Shown: positions 26,764-36,038, counted from the stretch's first letter. The stretch is DNA of 64,000 nucleotides from Calothrix brevissima NIES-22 (GCF_002367995.1 NZ_AP018207.1:3471083-3535082); one strand, 5' to 3'. The notes: generated from the sequence alone by a model not told the origin. Numbers and translations are program-made.

Positions 26764-27060
26764 ATGATTTCATCAGGAGTGGAAGTTAAAATTGGACGAT
26801 TGGAATCTATAGTTGAGCAAATTGGGGAAGCAGTATTGTCTACTACAGAGACAATTGAGAGTCTGGCGCACCGACTAGAGACTTTGAGCGTGCAAGTGGA
26901 AGCCCAAGGAAAGCAGTTACAGCAGCAAGGTTATCAAATTTTTGCATTATGTGACGCTGTACAGACCCTTGCAGAATCTCAAGATGATTCTTTACAAAAA
27001 CTCAGCCATCTGACAGAAACACTAGATAAGCTGATGATTTTGTTACAAGGGTCAGATTAA
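26764..27060 (+). CDS. Small coiled-coil protein
   Basis: A 98-residue acidic protein that is almost wholly predicted helix with heptad-like spacing of Leu/Ile (IGRLESIVEQIGEAV, IESLAHRLETLSVQVEA, LQKLSHLTETLDKLM). It has no membrane segment and no cysteine pair. GGTGG and GAAG precede the ATG. It may be an oligomerising adaptor. No family was recognised. Confidence 0.6.
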   Translation: MISSGVEVKIGRLESIVEQIGEAVLSTTETIESLAHRLETLSVQVEAQGKQLQQQGYQIFALCDAVQTLAESQDDSLQKLSHLTETLDKLMILLQGSD

Positions 27061-27074
27061 GAAGGATAGGGTGA

Positions 27075-27124
27075 TGTTGACTGTTGACTGTTGACTGTTG
27101 ACTGTTGACTGTTGACTGTTGACT
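27075..27124. repeat. Heptameric repeat TTGACTG
   Basis: Seven uninterrupted units lie between the coiled-coil gene and the 3' end of surE. Confidence 0.95.
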
Positions 27125-27145
27125 ACTAAGGGATTATCCCTGCAA

Positions 27146-27826
27146 TTACACTTTTAATTTGGTGACAGCAATGTTACCAGAAAAACAGACATCCACATCG
27201 CTACCAGGAGTGCGATCGCGTTTGCCATATTCCCCAATATAATAAAAACCATCGCCATCAACTCGATAGTTAATTGGCAAGGCTTTGGTACAGGGTTGGC
27301 AAAACACAACTTCCGGATCTGGTTCTCCTGGTTGCAGATGTGGTAAATTGACGTTCCAGAAATGTCCTGGTTCCAGAGGACGCTGAAGTAAATCGGCTAA
27401 AACATCAGTTGTGAACTTAGCCGCAAGTTCCCAGTCAAAACTTTGCTTGGCTTTGCGATAGTGAGAAATGGCAATTCCAGCAATTCCATTCATTGCAGCT
27501 TCTCGCACCGCCGCTACAGTACCGGAAATATAAGCATCTACGCCTAAGTTACCGCCAGCATTTATCCCCGATAACACGAGTTTGACATTTTGGCTAATTT
27601 GTGTTATGGCAATTCTGACACAATCAGCAGGAGTTCCCGCGATCGCATATTCAGTTTCTGAACGTCGCTCAAGAGTGATGGGGCGAGTTGTGGTAACTTG
27701 ATGTCCACAGCCAGATTGATGATCTCTCGGCGCAGCGATAATTACATTTTTGTCTTTGACAGCATTGAGCAATGCTTTAATTCCAGGCGCATCGATACCG
27801 TCGTCGTTAGTGAGGATGATAGTCAT
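27146..27826 (-). CDS. surE: 5'/3'-nucleotidase SurE
   Basis: SurE is a metal-dependent phosphatase that hydrolyses nucleoside 5'- and 3'-monophosphates and is linked to stationary-phase survival. The metal site TNDDGIDAPG (residues 6-15), QSGCGHQVT, GTPADCVR and SGINAGGNLG are all intact. The 226-residue length is slightly short of the usual 250-265, mainly in the C-terminal swapping arm. It is monocistronic here. Confidence 0.95.
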   Translation of the reverse strand: MTIILTNDDGIDAPGIKALLNAVKDKNVIIAAPRDHQSGCGHQVTTTRPITLERRSETEYAIAGTPADCVRIAITQISQNVKLVLSGINAGGNLGVDAYISGTVAAVREAAMNGIAGIAISHYRKAKQSFDWELAAKFTTDVLADLLQRPLEPGHFWNVNLPHLQPGEPDPEVVFCQPCTKALPINYRVDGDGFYYIGEYGKRDRTPGSDVDVCFSGNIAVTKLKV

Positions 27827-27926
27827 ATATTTGAGGAAAGCCAGTGGAATTCTATCGTCAACCGTCGCCAGAGTCTAGCAATCTCCTGTCACAGGGGACA
27901 TCCAATTTTTTAAATACCCAATAAAT

Positions 27927-28026
27927 TTGTAGTGCGTTTGTAGTGTGAGCGTCTCGCTCGCTGGTGTTCAAAAGCGAGCAAGATGCTCGCACTACGGAAT
28001 ATGGGTAATTTATTTTTTGTAAGTCC
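27927..28026. repeat. Dispersed hairpin repeat (TAGTGTGAGCGTCTCGCTCGC ... GCGAGCAAGATGCTCGCAC)
   Basis: A long hairpin with GAGCG/CGCTC arms is followed by TGGGTAATTTATTTTTTGTAAGTCCC, the complement of the outer left end of the element at 9297. It is a member of the same repeat family in reverse orientation, between surE and the first Uma2 gene. Confidence 0.7.
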
Positions 28027-28071
28027 CCAGATAGTTTAATTCCTGAACCAGTGTAACCTCATACCGCTTAG

Positions 28072-28635
28072 TTAAACTTGCAATTCAAATCCAGGTAATA
28101 CACCTTCGCCAGAAATAATATTTGGCATTTGCACAACTTCCACAGCTTGATTGATTCGATAAATTTCTACTGTGGCATCTTGAGGATTAATCAACCAACC
28201 CAAACGCAACCTATTGTCTATATATTCTTGCATTTTCTGTTGCAAAGGTTTGAGTGAATCTGTTTCTGAACGCAGTTCAATGACAAAATCTGGTACAAGG
28301 GGCGGAAATTTTTTACGCTGTTCTATTGTTAAAGCTTCCCACCGTTCCAATTTTACCCAAGCTGCATCAGGAGAACGTTTGGCACCATTGGGTAATGTAA
28401 AAATAGTTGAAGAACTAAAAACTTTTCCTAATTTAGCTTGACGATTCCAGATTTCTAAATCAGTAATTAGCTCGGCTTCTCGATTGCCGCTTTCTCCTCC
28501 TACTGGTGGCACAATTATTAATTCTCCTGCTGCATTCATTTCTAAGCTTAAGTCTTTATTGGCAAGACACAATTGATAAAATTGCTCATCGGTTAAATGA
28601 GCAATTGGTTCAAGATTTAAAACAACAGTATTCAT
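28072..28635 (-). CDS. Uma2-family PD-(D/E)XK protein
   Basis: The 187-residue Uma2 (DUF820) protein has a restriction-endonuclease-like core: RSPDAAWV supplies the Asp, and PDFVIELRSETDSL plus a downstream Lys/Gln in QQKMQEYIDN form the rest. The family is greatly expanded in cyanobacteria. Its natural role is unproven; mobile-element or defence links have been suggested. A second, divergent Uma2 gene starts 305 bases away across a small mobile element. Confidence 0.88.
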   Translation of the reverse strand: MNTVVLNLEPIAHLTDEQFYQLCLANKDLSLEMNAAGELIIVPPVGGESGNREAELITDLEIWNRQAKLGKVFSSSTIFTLPNGAKRSPDAAWVKLERWEALTIEQRKKFPPLVPDFVIELRSETDSLKPLQQKMQEYIDNRLRLGWLINPQDATVEIYRINQAVEVVQMPNIISGEGVLPGFELQV

Positions 28636-28747
28636 TGAACTTTTCTCAGTGCCTTTTTAGCTAACAATAGTTGCCTTTATTTACAAGTTTAGCAGTGTTA
28701 ATTAATCTGCACTTTTCACAGACACAGGTTTGCTACATTGATCGTAA

Positions 28748-28908
28748 GGGAGCATCCCAAATGTGCAAAAACGCCCTCACCCTATAAGGGTGGGGCTAGA
28801 AATACGAAGCCTGCCTTGGCAGGCTAAAAGTTTGATAGCCTGCGAAGGAAGGCTTTGTTGGTATAGCAATACCCTTCTAGGGTATTGCGTCAAAATTGGG
28901 ATGCTCCC
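28748..28908. mobile_element. 161-bp MITE-like element with 8-bp target duplication
   Basis: Terminal inverted repeats GGGAGCATCCCAA / TTGGGATGCTCCC are exact. GATCGTAA stands directly outside both ends (28740-28747 and 28909-28916). The interior has hairpins AGCCTGCCTTGGCAGGCT and ATACCCTTCTAGGGTAT and no coding sequence. It lies 32 bases before the start of the second Uma2 gene and so forms its leader. Confidence 0.92.
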
Positions 28909-28940
28909 GATCGTAATCCGGCAACTTTGAGGATGAAAAA

Positions 28941-29615
28941 ATGGTTAGAGAGTACTCACCGCCGCTTCAAAGTGGCGATCGCTTAACTCGTCCAGAATTT
29001 GAACGACGTTATGCGGCTGCACCCCACATCAAGAAAGCTGAATTAATTGAAGGAATCGTTTACGTGGCATCTCCATTAAGACACGAACAACATGGCAAAC
29101 CCCACAGCAGAATCATGACTTGGTTAGGAATCTACCAAGCAATGACTCCTGGTGTTGACTTGAGTGATGCACCCACGGTACGCCTGGATTTAGATAACGA
29201 ACCCCAACCCGATGCAGTACTGTTTCTTGAATCTGCGGTAGGTGGGCAAACACGTGTGAGTAGTGATGATTATATCGAAGGCGCGCCTGAGTTAATTGTG
29301 GAAATTGCCGCCAGTAGCGCCGCAATTGATAGGGGTAGCAAAAAGCAGGTTTATCGCCGTAACGGGGTATTAGAGTATGTAATTTGGCAAACCTATGACA
29401 ATCAAATTGAATGGTTTTATCTCACCGATGGCGACTATCAATTACTATCACCTGGCGCAGATGGGATTATTCACTCTCAGGTATTTCCGGGTTTGTGGTT
29501 AGCGGTAGAAGCGCTGTTAAATAATCAAATGGCACAGGTGTTAGAAGTAGTGCAAGCGGGGTTGAATTCAGCCGAACATACAGCGTTTGTACAACAGTTG
29601 AGTCAAAGAAGGTGA
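28941..29615 (+). CDS. Uma2-family PD-(D/E)XK protein
   Basis: A 224-residue paralogue of the gene at 28072, with QPDAVLFLE, APELIVEIAASS and GSKKQVYRRNGVLEYVIW forming the nuclease-like core. It has a longer N-terminus (FERRYAAAPHIKKAELIEG) and a C-terminal extension. The two Uma2 genes are quite different in sequence, so they are not a recent tandem duplication. The leader derives largely from the small mobile element just upstream. Confidence 0.88.
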   Translation: MVREYSPPLQSGDRLTRPEFERRYAAAPHIKKAELIEGIVYVASPLRHEQHGKPHSRIMTWLGIYQAMTPGVDLSDAPTVRLDLDNEPQPDAVLFLESAVGGQTRVSSDDYIEGAPELIVEIAASSAAIDRGSKKQVYRRNGVLEYVIWQTYDNQIEWFYLTDGDYQLLSPGADGIIHSQVFPGLWLAVEALLNNQMAQVLEVVQAGLNSAEHTAFVQQLSQRR

Positions 29616-29937
29616 AAGAGCGATCGCTAATTCATCCAACTTGTATCTATATGAATAGCAGAGGAAAGTTTAAGATTTTCTACCAAAAATAGTATAAACG
29701 TTTAATTGTATGGTAATATCCGCGAATGGTTTGCAAAATCCGCCCAATTAAAGAATTTATCTGTAAATGGGCGGAATTCCTCGAAAATATTGCTCACATA
29801 ACTGACAAACGAAGCTCAATAAAATCTATCTTTGGGATGTAGTGAAAAACTTTCATCAGAAAAAAGCTATCAACCAGGTGATTTTGACATGGGTTGTGTA
29901 GTATTTTTGGTGCAAGTCTCTCTGTTGAGTTTATCAA
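29616..29937. other. Spacer, no gene seen
   Basis: AT-rich DNA upstream of psb32 with a GGGCGGAATTCC segment. No hairpin or small gene was found. Confidence 0.5.
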
Positions 29938-30675
29938 ATGAAACAGCTCCTCAACCAAGCAATTATCATTCCCAAATACTTAATTAAGCTAATTCTGCCA
30001 TTAGTGGCGATCGCTCTCGTTTCCTTGTTCGTCGTCCCTTCCGCCTTAGCTACTGGTGTATATCAAATACCCAACCTAGCAGCAGATAACAGCACCTGGG
30101 TGGTAGATGAAGCCGACACAATTAGTCGGGTAAATGAAGGTAAGATTAGCAGCACCTTGTCAGATTTGGCAAAGCAAACTGGCTATGAAACCAGAATTGT
30201 CACGATTCACCGACTTGACTATGGAGAAACACCAGAAAGTTTCGCCAAAGCACTGTTTGAAAAGTGGTTTCCCACCAAAGAAGCACAAGCTAATCAAACC
30301 CTCTTGGTAATTGATACAGTCACCAATGGTACTGCAATTGTTACCGGAGATAAAGCCAAGTCATTGCTGACAGACTCTATAGCCGAAAGCGTAGCCTCGG
30401 AAACTGTCATGGCTCCCCTAAGAGAAGGTAATAAATATAACCAAGCATTCTTAGATGCGAGCGATCGCCTAGTTGCAGTCCTCTCCGGACAAACCGATCC
30501 CGGCCCGCCAAAAGTTGTAGAGAAAGTACAGGTAGAAGGCACATTCAAAAAAGCCTCCGAAACCGACCAAAGTAATGCTACAGCCTGGGTAGTAGGACTG
30601 TTAATTGCGGCCACTATTATTCCAATGGCAACCTATTATCTCTATCAAGTTAATCAACCATCTAACAATGGTTAA
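29938..30675 (+). CDS. psb32: Psb32 photosystem II repair protein (TPM domain)
   Basis: The N-terminal signal/anchor (about 18-40, ending in PSALA) is followed by a TPM domain (about 45-190). That domain carries WVVDEADTISRVNEGKIS, YETRIVTIHRLDYGETPESFA and the LLVIDTVTNGTAIVTGDKAK strand region. A C-terminal membrane helix (about 215-235) follows. This is the layout of Synechocystis Psb32 and plant TLP18.3, lumen-facing proteins that help photosystem II repair and protect it from photodamage. ATG at 29938 gives a standard signal. The phosphatase activity reported for the plant homologue is not something the sequence can prove. Confidence 0.85.
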   Translation: MKQLLNQAIIIPKYLIKLILPLVAIALVSLFVVPSALATGVYQIPNLAADNSTWVVDEADTISRVNEGKISSTLSDLAKQTGYETRIVTIHRLDYGETPESFAKALFEKWFPTKEAQANQTLLVIDTVTNGTAIVTGDKAKSLLTDSIAESVASETVMAPLREGNKYNQAFLDASDRLVAVLSGQTDPGPPKVVEKVQVEGTFKKASETDQSNATAWVVGLLIAATIIPMATYYLYQVNQPSNNG

Positions 30676-30681
30676 TTGCTA

Positions 30682-30808
30682 AGGGCATTGGGCATTGGGC
30701 ATTGGGCATTGGGCATTGGAAACAATTTTAGATTTTAGATTGAATTTCAATCCAAAAGACGCTCGCGGACTCGCTAACGCTGCGCTATCGTAAATCCAAA
30801 ATTTCTTT
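30682..30808. repeat. Dispersed repeat with 30-bp insertion
   Basis: Homologous to 24850-24945 (GGGCATTGG, AACAATTTTAGATTTTAG, CAATCCAAAA...TCGTAAATCC), but with an extra GACGCTCGCGGACTCGC...TGCGCTA at 30758-30787. Confidence 0.85.
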
Positions 30809-30913
30809 TCCCCCTCATCTCCTCTGCCCCTTTCCCCTTTTCCTCTTTCCCCTGAGGTCTTAATGGTAAGTCGTTAACCAGACACCATATCATTGCTTAT
30901 CTGTGTTGACACA

Positions 30914-30948
30914 GGACAACTGACAACTGACAACTGACAACTGACAAA
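30914..30948. repeat. Heptameric repeat AACTGAC
   Basis: Five units lie upstream of the DUF4346 gene's 3' end. Confidence 0.9.
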
Positions 30949-30955
30949 TAACAGT

Positions 30956-31345
30956 TCAATCTTGAATATACTCTTGCCCTGTCACTAAAGCCACCTCAGC
31001 CCGGACAAATTCTCTGCCCAAATAAGCTGCATGGTCTAAAAGACTCACTGGACAGGGCTGAGTTTCTTCCAATATTTTGACGCAGAGTTCCTTAGCAGTT
31101 CTCCCACTAAATACAGTTGTGTGAGTTCGTTGCACTTTTCCTTTAGCAGGTATTACTTCTCCCGTTTCTGGATCTACAGCTAAACCGCGCTCATCAATTA
31201 CATTTGTAAAATGCTTGGCATAAATTAATCTTGCCTCTCGATCCAAGTAGATAATGAAATATCCACTAGGGTCAAGGTCAATATGTCTTGCAGAAAGCTG
31301 TTCATCAATCGCGGCCAAATCTTCTACCATCAAATCCATAGTCAT
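30956..31345 (-). CDS. DUF4346-type conserved protein
   Basis: The 129-residue protein has ARHIDLDPSGYFIIYLD (about 19-35), YAKHFTNVIDERGL (about 43-56) and TVFSGRTAKELCVKILE (about 78-94), which I associate with the DUF4346 family of cyanobacterial and archaeal proteins. It is soluble with a single conserved Cys and a late CPVSLLDHAAYLGRE. No biochemical function is known to me. ATG at 31345; a second Met codon follows two residues in. The neighbour upstream on the same strand is the FemAB-like gene, 59 bases away, so they may be co-transcribed. Confidence 0.7.
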   Translation of the reverse strand: MTMDLMVEDLAAIDEQLSARHIDLDPSGYFIIYLDREARLIYAKHFTNVIDERGLAVDPETGEVIPAKGKVQRTHTTVFSGRTAKELCVKILEETQPCPVSLLDHAAYLGREFVRAEVALVTGQEYIQD

Positions 31346-31404
31346 TTTTTAAAGCAAATTTTTGCCAAGTTTATACATGCTATTTCTAGTGTAATTTATT
31401 GTAC

Positions 31405-32586
31405 TTAAATATCTCGGTTACTAAAGGGCAACTCGGCATTAATCGCCTCAATTTCTTGTTGTTCGAGTTGATTGACTTCCTGGATATAAGGCAACAAAAT
31501 TTGTCCTAAACGGTTATTGTAAAAGCGATGCAAACTGTGATTAGGTTTAGCAGGAAACCCGCGCCGTTTTTTATGTCTTCCACCAGCGCCAGGGTCAAAA
31601 ATTTGGATATTGTTAGCGATCGCCCACTCAATCGGTGCATAATAGCAAGCGTCAAAATGTAAGCAATCGATTTCTTGAAAGCTTCCCCAATAGCGCCCGT
31701 ATAGTCTATCGCCCTTAAATAAACAAAAAGACATGCCTACGGGGTGACGGTTATCTTGCTCGCTATAAGCAGCAAAAAACAACACCCGATGGCGATAATT
31801 ACCATGTAACTGTTCAAAAAACTGCTTTGTCAGGTATTTACTACCCCACCAGCCAAACTTATCACAAGTATCTGCATAAAACTGATACATCAAAGGAAAT
31901 AAAGAATGGGGAATTTCCTCACCAGTCAAAGGTTGTAGCCTTAAACCCGCCTTTTCTACTGCTTTGCGTTCTCGTTTAATATTGCGGCGTTGATTAGCGT
32001 TAAATACAGCTAAATAATCATCAAAATTCTTAAATGCGCTATTTTCCCAAATGTAACTATGATGCAGCCAACTGGTAAACCCTTGTCTTTCTAACACTGG
32101 ACGCCATTCAGGATCGACATATAAAAAATGACAGCCAGAAATGCGATGCTGATTGCAGAAAGAGTCAATTTCATGGAGCATCAAACCTGTAATTTCATCT
32201 TCATCTTCCCCAGGCGCAATTAAAAACCGATAGCCTTCAGCTGGAGTAAACGGCGTCATTCCTAATAATTTCGGGTAATAATCCACCCCAATCCGTTCAG
32301 CTAAACTTGCCCATTGGTGATCGAAGACAAATTCACCAGCACTATGTCCTTTAAGATAAAGAGGAGCCGCCGCAATCAGAGTTTTATCACGCCACACAGT
32401 CAAGTGATTGGGTAACCAGCCAGTTCTTCTAGTAGCACTGTGGGAGATTTCCAAATTATTCAACCACTCCCACTCTAAAAAAGGAGTTTTCAGAGGTAAA
32501 GCCAAAGCATCCCAAGCTGCTTGCGGGATTTCAGCAATTTTATCGCTCCAAACGATAGAATAGCGGGGTTTTAGTTTTTCTATCAT
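31405..32586 (-). CDS. FemAB/GNAT-like protein (COG3146, DUF482 family)
   Basis: The 393-residue protein belongs to the family annotated as peptidoglycan biosynthesis/recognition, a double-GNAT fold related to FemAB aminoacyl transferases. It has VFDHQWASLAERIG, the NQRRNIKRERKAVEKAG basic helix (about 194-210), FFEQLHGNYRHRVLFF, LYGRYWGSFQEIDCLHFDACYY and the late GAGGRHKKRRGF. It is soluble with no signal peptide. The substrate is not established; the family name is historical. It ends 59 bases upstream of the DUF4346 gene on the same strand. Confidence 0.82.
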   Translation of the reverse strand: MIEKLKPRYSIVWSDKIAEIPQAAWDALALPLKTPFLEWEWLNNLEISHSATRRTGWLPNHLTVWRDKTLIAAAPLYLKGHSAGEFVFDHQWASLAERIGVDYYPKLLGMTPFTPAEGYRFLIAPGEDEDEITGLMLHEIDSFCNQHRISGCHFLYVDPEWRPVLERQGFTSWLHHSYIWENSAFKNFDDYLAVFNANQRRNIKRERKAVEKAGLRLQPLTGEEIPHSLFPLMYQFYADTCDKFGWWGSKYLTKQFFEQLHGNYRHRVLFFAAYSEQDNRHPVGMSFCLFKGDRLYGRYWGSFQEIDCLHFDACYYAPIEWAIANNIQIFDPGAGGRHKKRRGFPAKPNHSLHRFYNNRLGQILLPYIQEVNQLEQQEIEAINAELPFSNRDI

Positions 32587-32644
32587 CCTGTGGTTTTTTG
32601 GTGAGGGACAGTGAGGGGTTAGGGGCTAGAAAGATGAAGGAGGA

Positions 32645-32681
32645 AAACTGACAACTGACAACTGACAACTGACAACTGACT
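32645..32681. repeat. Heptameric repeat AACTGAC
   Basis: Five units lie in the spacer between the RibD-C and FemAB-like genes. Confidence 0.9.
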
Positions 32682-32698
32682 AACCCTAATAGAGTAAT

Positions 32699-33439
32699 CT
32701 AATCTACAGTTTGTTGCAGCTTATAGTGTAAAAACACTTCTTGATCGACTTGGCGAACTTCTAAAAGTTGCAGGTGGGGAGCGAGATTTGCCAAAAATCC
32801 TTCACCTTGGACGGGTGTAGGCGCACTAGCACCACCTAAAATCAAAGGACACACAGTCAGCCATAATTCATCGATTAAACCTAATTCCAGCATTGAAGCT
32901 ACTAATTCCCCACCCCCTAATATTGCTAGGCGTGTTATATGTAGATATGCCAGGTGTTTTAGGGCGGCAAGTATGTCAATCTTGCCTGTCGGGGTTTCAA
33001 AAACCAAAATTTGCTCGAATTTTGCCGCACATTTCAGTGTGGGAGTAGTTTCTGGCTGCGGAAGTTGATCTTCCTGTCTTTTCCAGAAAAGTTTCCCGAC
33101 TGTAGTTGTGAGCAACCACCTTTGAATTGGTTGTTGAAAAAAGTGAAGTTCCGGATTGAGGTTAGCAGAATGTGTAATGACTATATGAAGTGGCTGGGCA
33201 GATTTGCCCTCCTGCAATCGATGTTGCAGCAGTGTTGGATGTGATACGGTAAGTGTCGTACCGTAAGCACGAAGAGTACCAGCACCAAATAAAACGGCGT
33301 CAGAGGCAGCAATTTGTGTTTCCAGGTGTGCTTTATCAGCCTTTGAGCCAAACCGCGCAGGCGATCGCCTGAAATCTGCAATTTTGCCATCTGCACTCAT
33401 GGCCAAAACTACTGTGGTATGAGGACGATGTTGCACCAT
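32699..33439 (-). CDS. RibD C-terminal-domain reductase
   Basis: The 246-residue protein has the dihydrofolate-reductase-like RibD-C fold: VVLAMSADGKIAD (residues 10-22), the substrate loop DAVLFGAGTLRAYG (about 48-61), and the NADP-binding LAILGGGELVASMLELGLIDELWLTVCPLILGG (split: GGGELVAS, then LIDELWL). It lacks the deaminase domain of full RibD. It may be a stand-alone 5-amino-6-ribosylaminouracil-phosphate reductase in riboflavin synthesis, but the family contains other reductases, so I give no gene symbol. No riboflavin genes or FMN riboswitch are nearby. Confidence 0.85.
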   Translation of the reverse strand: MVQHRPHTTVVLAMSADGKIADFRRSPARFGSKADKAHLETQIAASDAVLFGAGTLRAYGTTLTVSHPTLLQHRLQEGKSAQPLHIVITHSANLNPELHFFQQPIQRWLLTTTVGKLFWKRQEDQLPQPETTPTLKCAAKFEQILVFETPTGKIDILAALKHLAYLHITRLAILGGGELVASMLELGLIDELWLTVCPLILGGASAPTPVQGEGFLANLAPHLQLLEVRQVDQEVFLHYKLQQTVD

Positions 33440-33733
33440 TGAATTGCTTTGATAGTTTTAATATTTTGCTTGCTGGTGTGTTGAATTAACAAAAATCCAT
33501 GCTTGCAAGTTCCTGTGTACTAATTCCCTAACCCTATGCATATACAACACCAGTCTTTTTTACATTTAACCTTAAGAGGTTTTGGTATACCATGTTTCAT
33601 TTTGCAAATACCAGCTTTGATATGTTTTAAATTTGCTAATAAAGTAGACATAACTTCATAAAATGTCTCATTTGGCTGGATTAGTTCCATATCTTTAGCT
33701 ATTGTGGTTTGCAGATGCGAAGTGAGACATGCG
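33440..33733. other. Divergent spacer between reductase and histidine kinase
   Basis: A minus-strand frame from ATG at 33690 to 33520 could encode a 56-residue Cys-rich peptide (KCKKDWCCICIG near its end). Without a clear ribosome site I do not call it a gene. Confidence 0.4.
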
Positions 33734-35779
33734 ATGGCCAAGCCTCGTCAATCATCCTTTAGACGTATATTATTAACCAGAATATTGCTGGTGTTTGTGC
33801 CAGTATTATTGATAGGAGAGATAGTGGCCTTGAATAAGGCACGTACTAGCCTATTAAAAAATGCGCGGCAGAACTTAACAGAAAGTGCTGTGATTAAAGG
33901 GGAAAAGATTCGCGATGCGATCGCTACCCTGAAAACTACTTTACTCATTATCAGTCGCACCCAAATCATCGAGTCGCCTTCGCCCATCGAGACGGAAGAC
34001 TTTCTCACGGAGATTTCGCAACAACTGCCAACCCAAGTAGACTGTATTCAATTAACAGATGTCAAAACTGAGAAAATAGTTGCCAGTAGTTGTGGCGATC
34101 GCGAAATCGCAGAACCTAGTACCTCATTTCCTAGTACAGGTGTTGACATCAAAGCTATATTACCGCCAAAAGCCGGCACCACTGGTTCTAGAGACGCGCA
34201 AAACCAATTGCAATTATTATTATCTGCCCCAGTCTACAATCAGAAAGGTGAATTGGCTTATAGTTTAAGCATTAAATCGGCATTATATCAACAAACTAAA
34301 AATAATCCAGGCTCTTTATCAGGCTCGCTGCTAGCCTTCAGGGAAGATGGCACAATCTTGGCACATCCCATACCAGAAAGATTGGGGACGAAAATTCAAG
34401 ATTATTTGACTAACGAGCAATTTCAAAACTTAATCCAAAATGCCATTATTGATCAACCAGGAGCGATGGATTTGTCCTTACAACAAGGACAAGAACTGTT
34501 AGGAGGATATACCGTAATAGTCGATCCAACTAATCAAGAATCGCCGCAAAAATTGATTGTTTTAGCTGTAAGCAGTGTTGACAATGCTCTATTTGGTTTG
34601 GAAGAAATTAAACTAATTATCATCGTATTAACAGTTGGCTTAATTGGTGCTAGCTTATTAGCATCTTTATACTTAGCACCTTATTTAGCAGGGCCTGTAG
34701 AAGAATTGCGAGATTATGCCCTGAATATCGACAGTCACCACAAAGCCCAACCAATACCCCACAATTTTAAAATTAGAGAATTTAATCAATTAGCACAAGC
34801 CCTAGACCAAATGGTTGAGAGGTTGAGAGCTTGGGCGGAAGAATTAGAATTAGCTTGGAAAGAAGCAAAAACTGCGAATCAAGTTAAAAGTCAGTTTTTA
34901 GCCACAACCTCCCATGAACTGCGCAATCCATTAAATATTATTATTAATTGTGTACGCTTAGTTCATGATGGTTTGTGCGATAGTCGCGAAGAAGAAATAG
35001 AATTTCTCAAGCGTGCCGATGAAACAGCAATTCATTTATTAGGAATTATTAATGATTTGCTGGATATTTCTAAAATTGAAGCCGGTAAACTTTCAGTAGT
35101 CACCGAACCCCTTGACCTGCGACAATTACTTTTAGAAGTGATTAATTTACAGTCAGTCAACGTTCAACAAAGACAGTTGCAGTTAAAAACTGATTTGGGT
35201 AGCGAAGTAATTCCAGTGGAAGCTGATGCAGCAAAACTCAAGCAGGTATTAATTAATGTAATTGGTAATGCGACTAAATTCACAGAACAAGGCAGTATTA
35301 CCATAGCTTGTGAAATTGAAAAAAGTTGCGATCGCTCTCAAGTATTCATCCATGTCACAGATACAGGCATAGGTATCGATCCTGCCCAACAGCATAAACT
35401 ATTTCGCCCCTTTATGATGGTAGATGGTGCCAGCAGACGCAAAATTGAGGGTACAGGCTTAGGATTGGCGATTTCGCGCAACTTAATCGAACTCATGAAA
35501 GGTAGCATTACCCTCAAAAGTGCCGGGCTTTATCAAGGTACAACAGTAACTATAGCTTTACCTTTAATTGATATTGCCCTGTTATCACCTGCACAAGCAC
35601 AAGAGCAGTTACAAGATATTGAAGTCCCCGTTACAGATGAAGCAAAAAGGGAAATAAACGACTACCCTAAGTTACTGGAAGAATCTCTAGTCAATGGAAC
35701 GGCAAAAACTGCGATAGATGAGCCGCAAGATATATCCATTTTAGATGAAACCCGTGAAGTTACTAGTTCTGTGGGGTAA
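33734..35779 (+). CDS. Membrane sensor histidine kinase
   Basis: Layout: first membrane helix (about 13-35), an extracytoplasmic Cache-like sensing domain (about 40-280), second helix (about 292-318, IIIVLTVGLIGASLLASLYL), HAMP linker, and HisKA with the phospho-acceptor His in TTSHELRNPLN. The HATPase follows, with N-box VIGNATKFTEQG, G1 DTGIGIDP and G2 GTGLGLAIS. It autophosphorylates and hands the phosphate to a response regulator. No regulator gene is adjacent, so it is an orphan kinase, as is common in cyanobacteria. ATG at 33734 is preferred over an upstream in-frame start. A C-terminal tail of about 70 residues has no recognised domain. Confidence 0.92.
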   Translation: MAKPRQSSFRRILLTRILLVFVPVLLIGEIVALNKARTSLLKNARQNLTESAVIKGEKIRDAIATLKTTLLIISRTQIIESPSPIETEDFLTEISQQLPTQVDCIQLTDVKTEKIVASSCGDREIAEPSTSFPSTGVDIKAILPPKAGTTGSRDAQNQLQLLLSAPVYNQKGELAYSLSIKSALYQQTKNNPGSLSGSLLAFREDGTILAHPIPERLGTKIQDYLTNEQFQNLIQNAIIDQPGAMDLSLQQGQELLGGYTVIVDPTNQESPQKLIVLAVSSVDNALFGLEEIKLIIIVLTVGLIGASLLASLYLAPYLAGPVEELRDYALNIDSHHKAQPIPHNFKIREFNQLAQALDQMVERLRAWAEELELAWKEAKTANQVKSQFLATTSHELRNPLNIIINCVRLVHDGLCDSREEEIEFLKRADETAIHLLGIINDLLDISKIEAGKLSVVTEPLDLRQLLLEVINLQSVNVQQRQLQLKTDLGSEVIPVEADAAKLKQVLINVIGNATKFTEQGSITIACEIEKSCDRSQVFIHVTDTGIGIDPAQQHKLFRPFMMVDGASRRKIEGTGLGLAISRNLIELMKGSITLKSAGLYQGTTVTIALPLIDIALLSPAQAQEQLQDIEVPVTDEAKREINDYPKLLEESLVNGTAKTAIDEPQDISILDETREVTSSVG

Positions 35780-35839
35780 ATTCGTTATCAAAATGAGAAA
35801 CTTCTCGTTGTAAATCCCAGCTTTGAGGTTTTGAAGTTA

Positions 35840-36020
35840 AGCGATCGCCTTTATCACTCCATCATTGCACCTCAGAACACAAAACTTTGAGCCGGGAACA
35901 GAAAATATCGAGCTTAAAACACGGAACTTCGAGTTCAGAACATGGAATGTCGAGTTCAGAACATGGAATGTCGAGTTCAGAACATGGAATGTCGAGTTCA
36001 GAAAAAATGCTTTAACATTC
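35840..36020. repeat. Repeat cluster D: inverted relative of the 42-bp repeat plus 21-bp tandem units
   Basis: TCCATCATTGCACCTCAGAACA (35860-35881) is the complement of the TGAGGTGCAATGATGG unit at 15.8 kb. It is followed by three units of GAGTTCAGAACATGGAATGTC. A TPR remnant ends just beyond, as the STAND TPR gene does next to cluster A. Confidence 0.75.
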
Positions 36021-36038
36021 CATCATGGTAATCGACAG

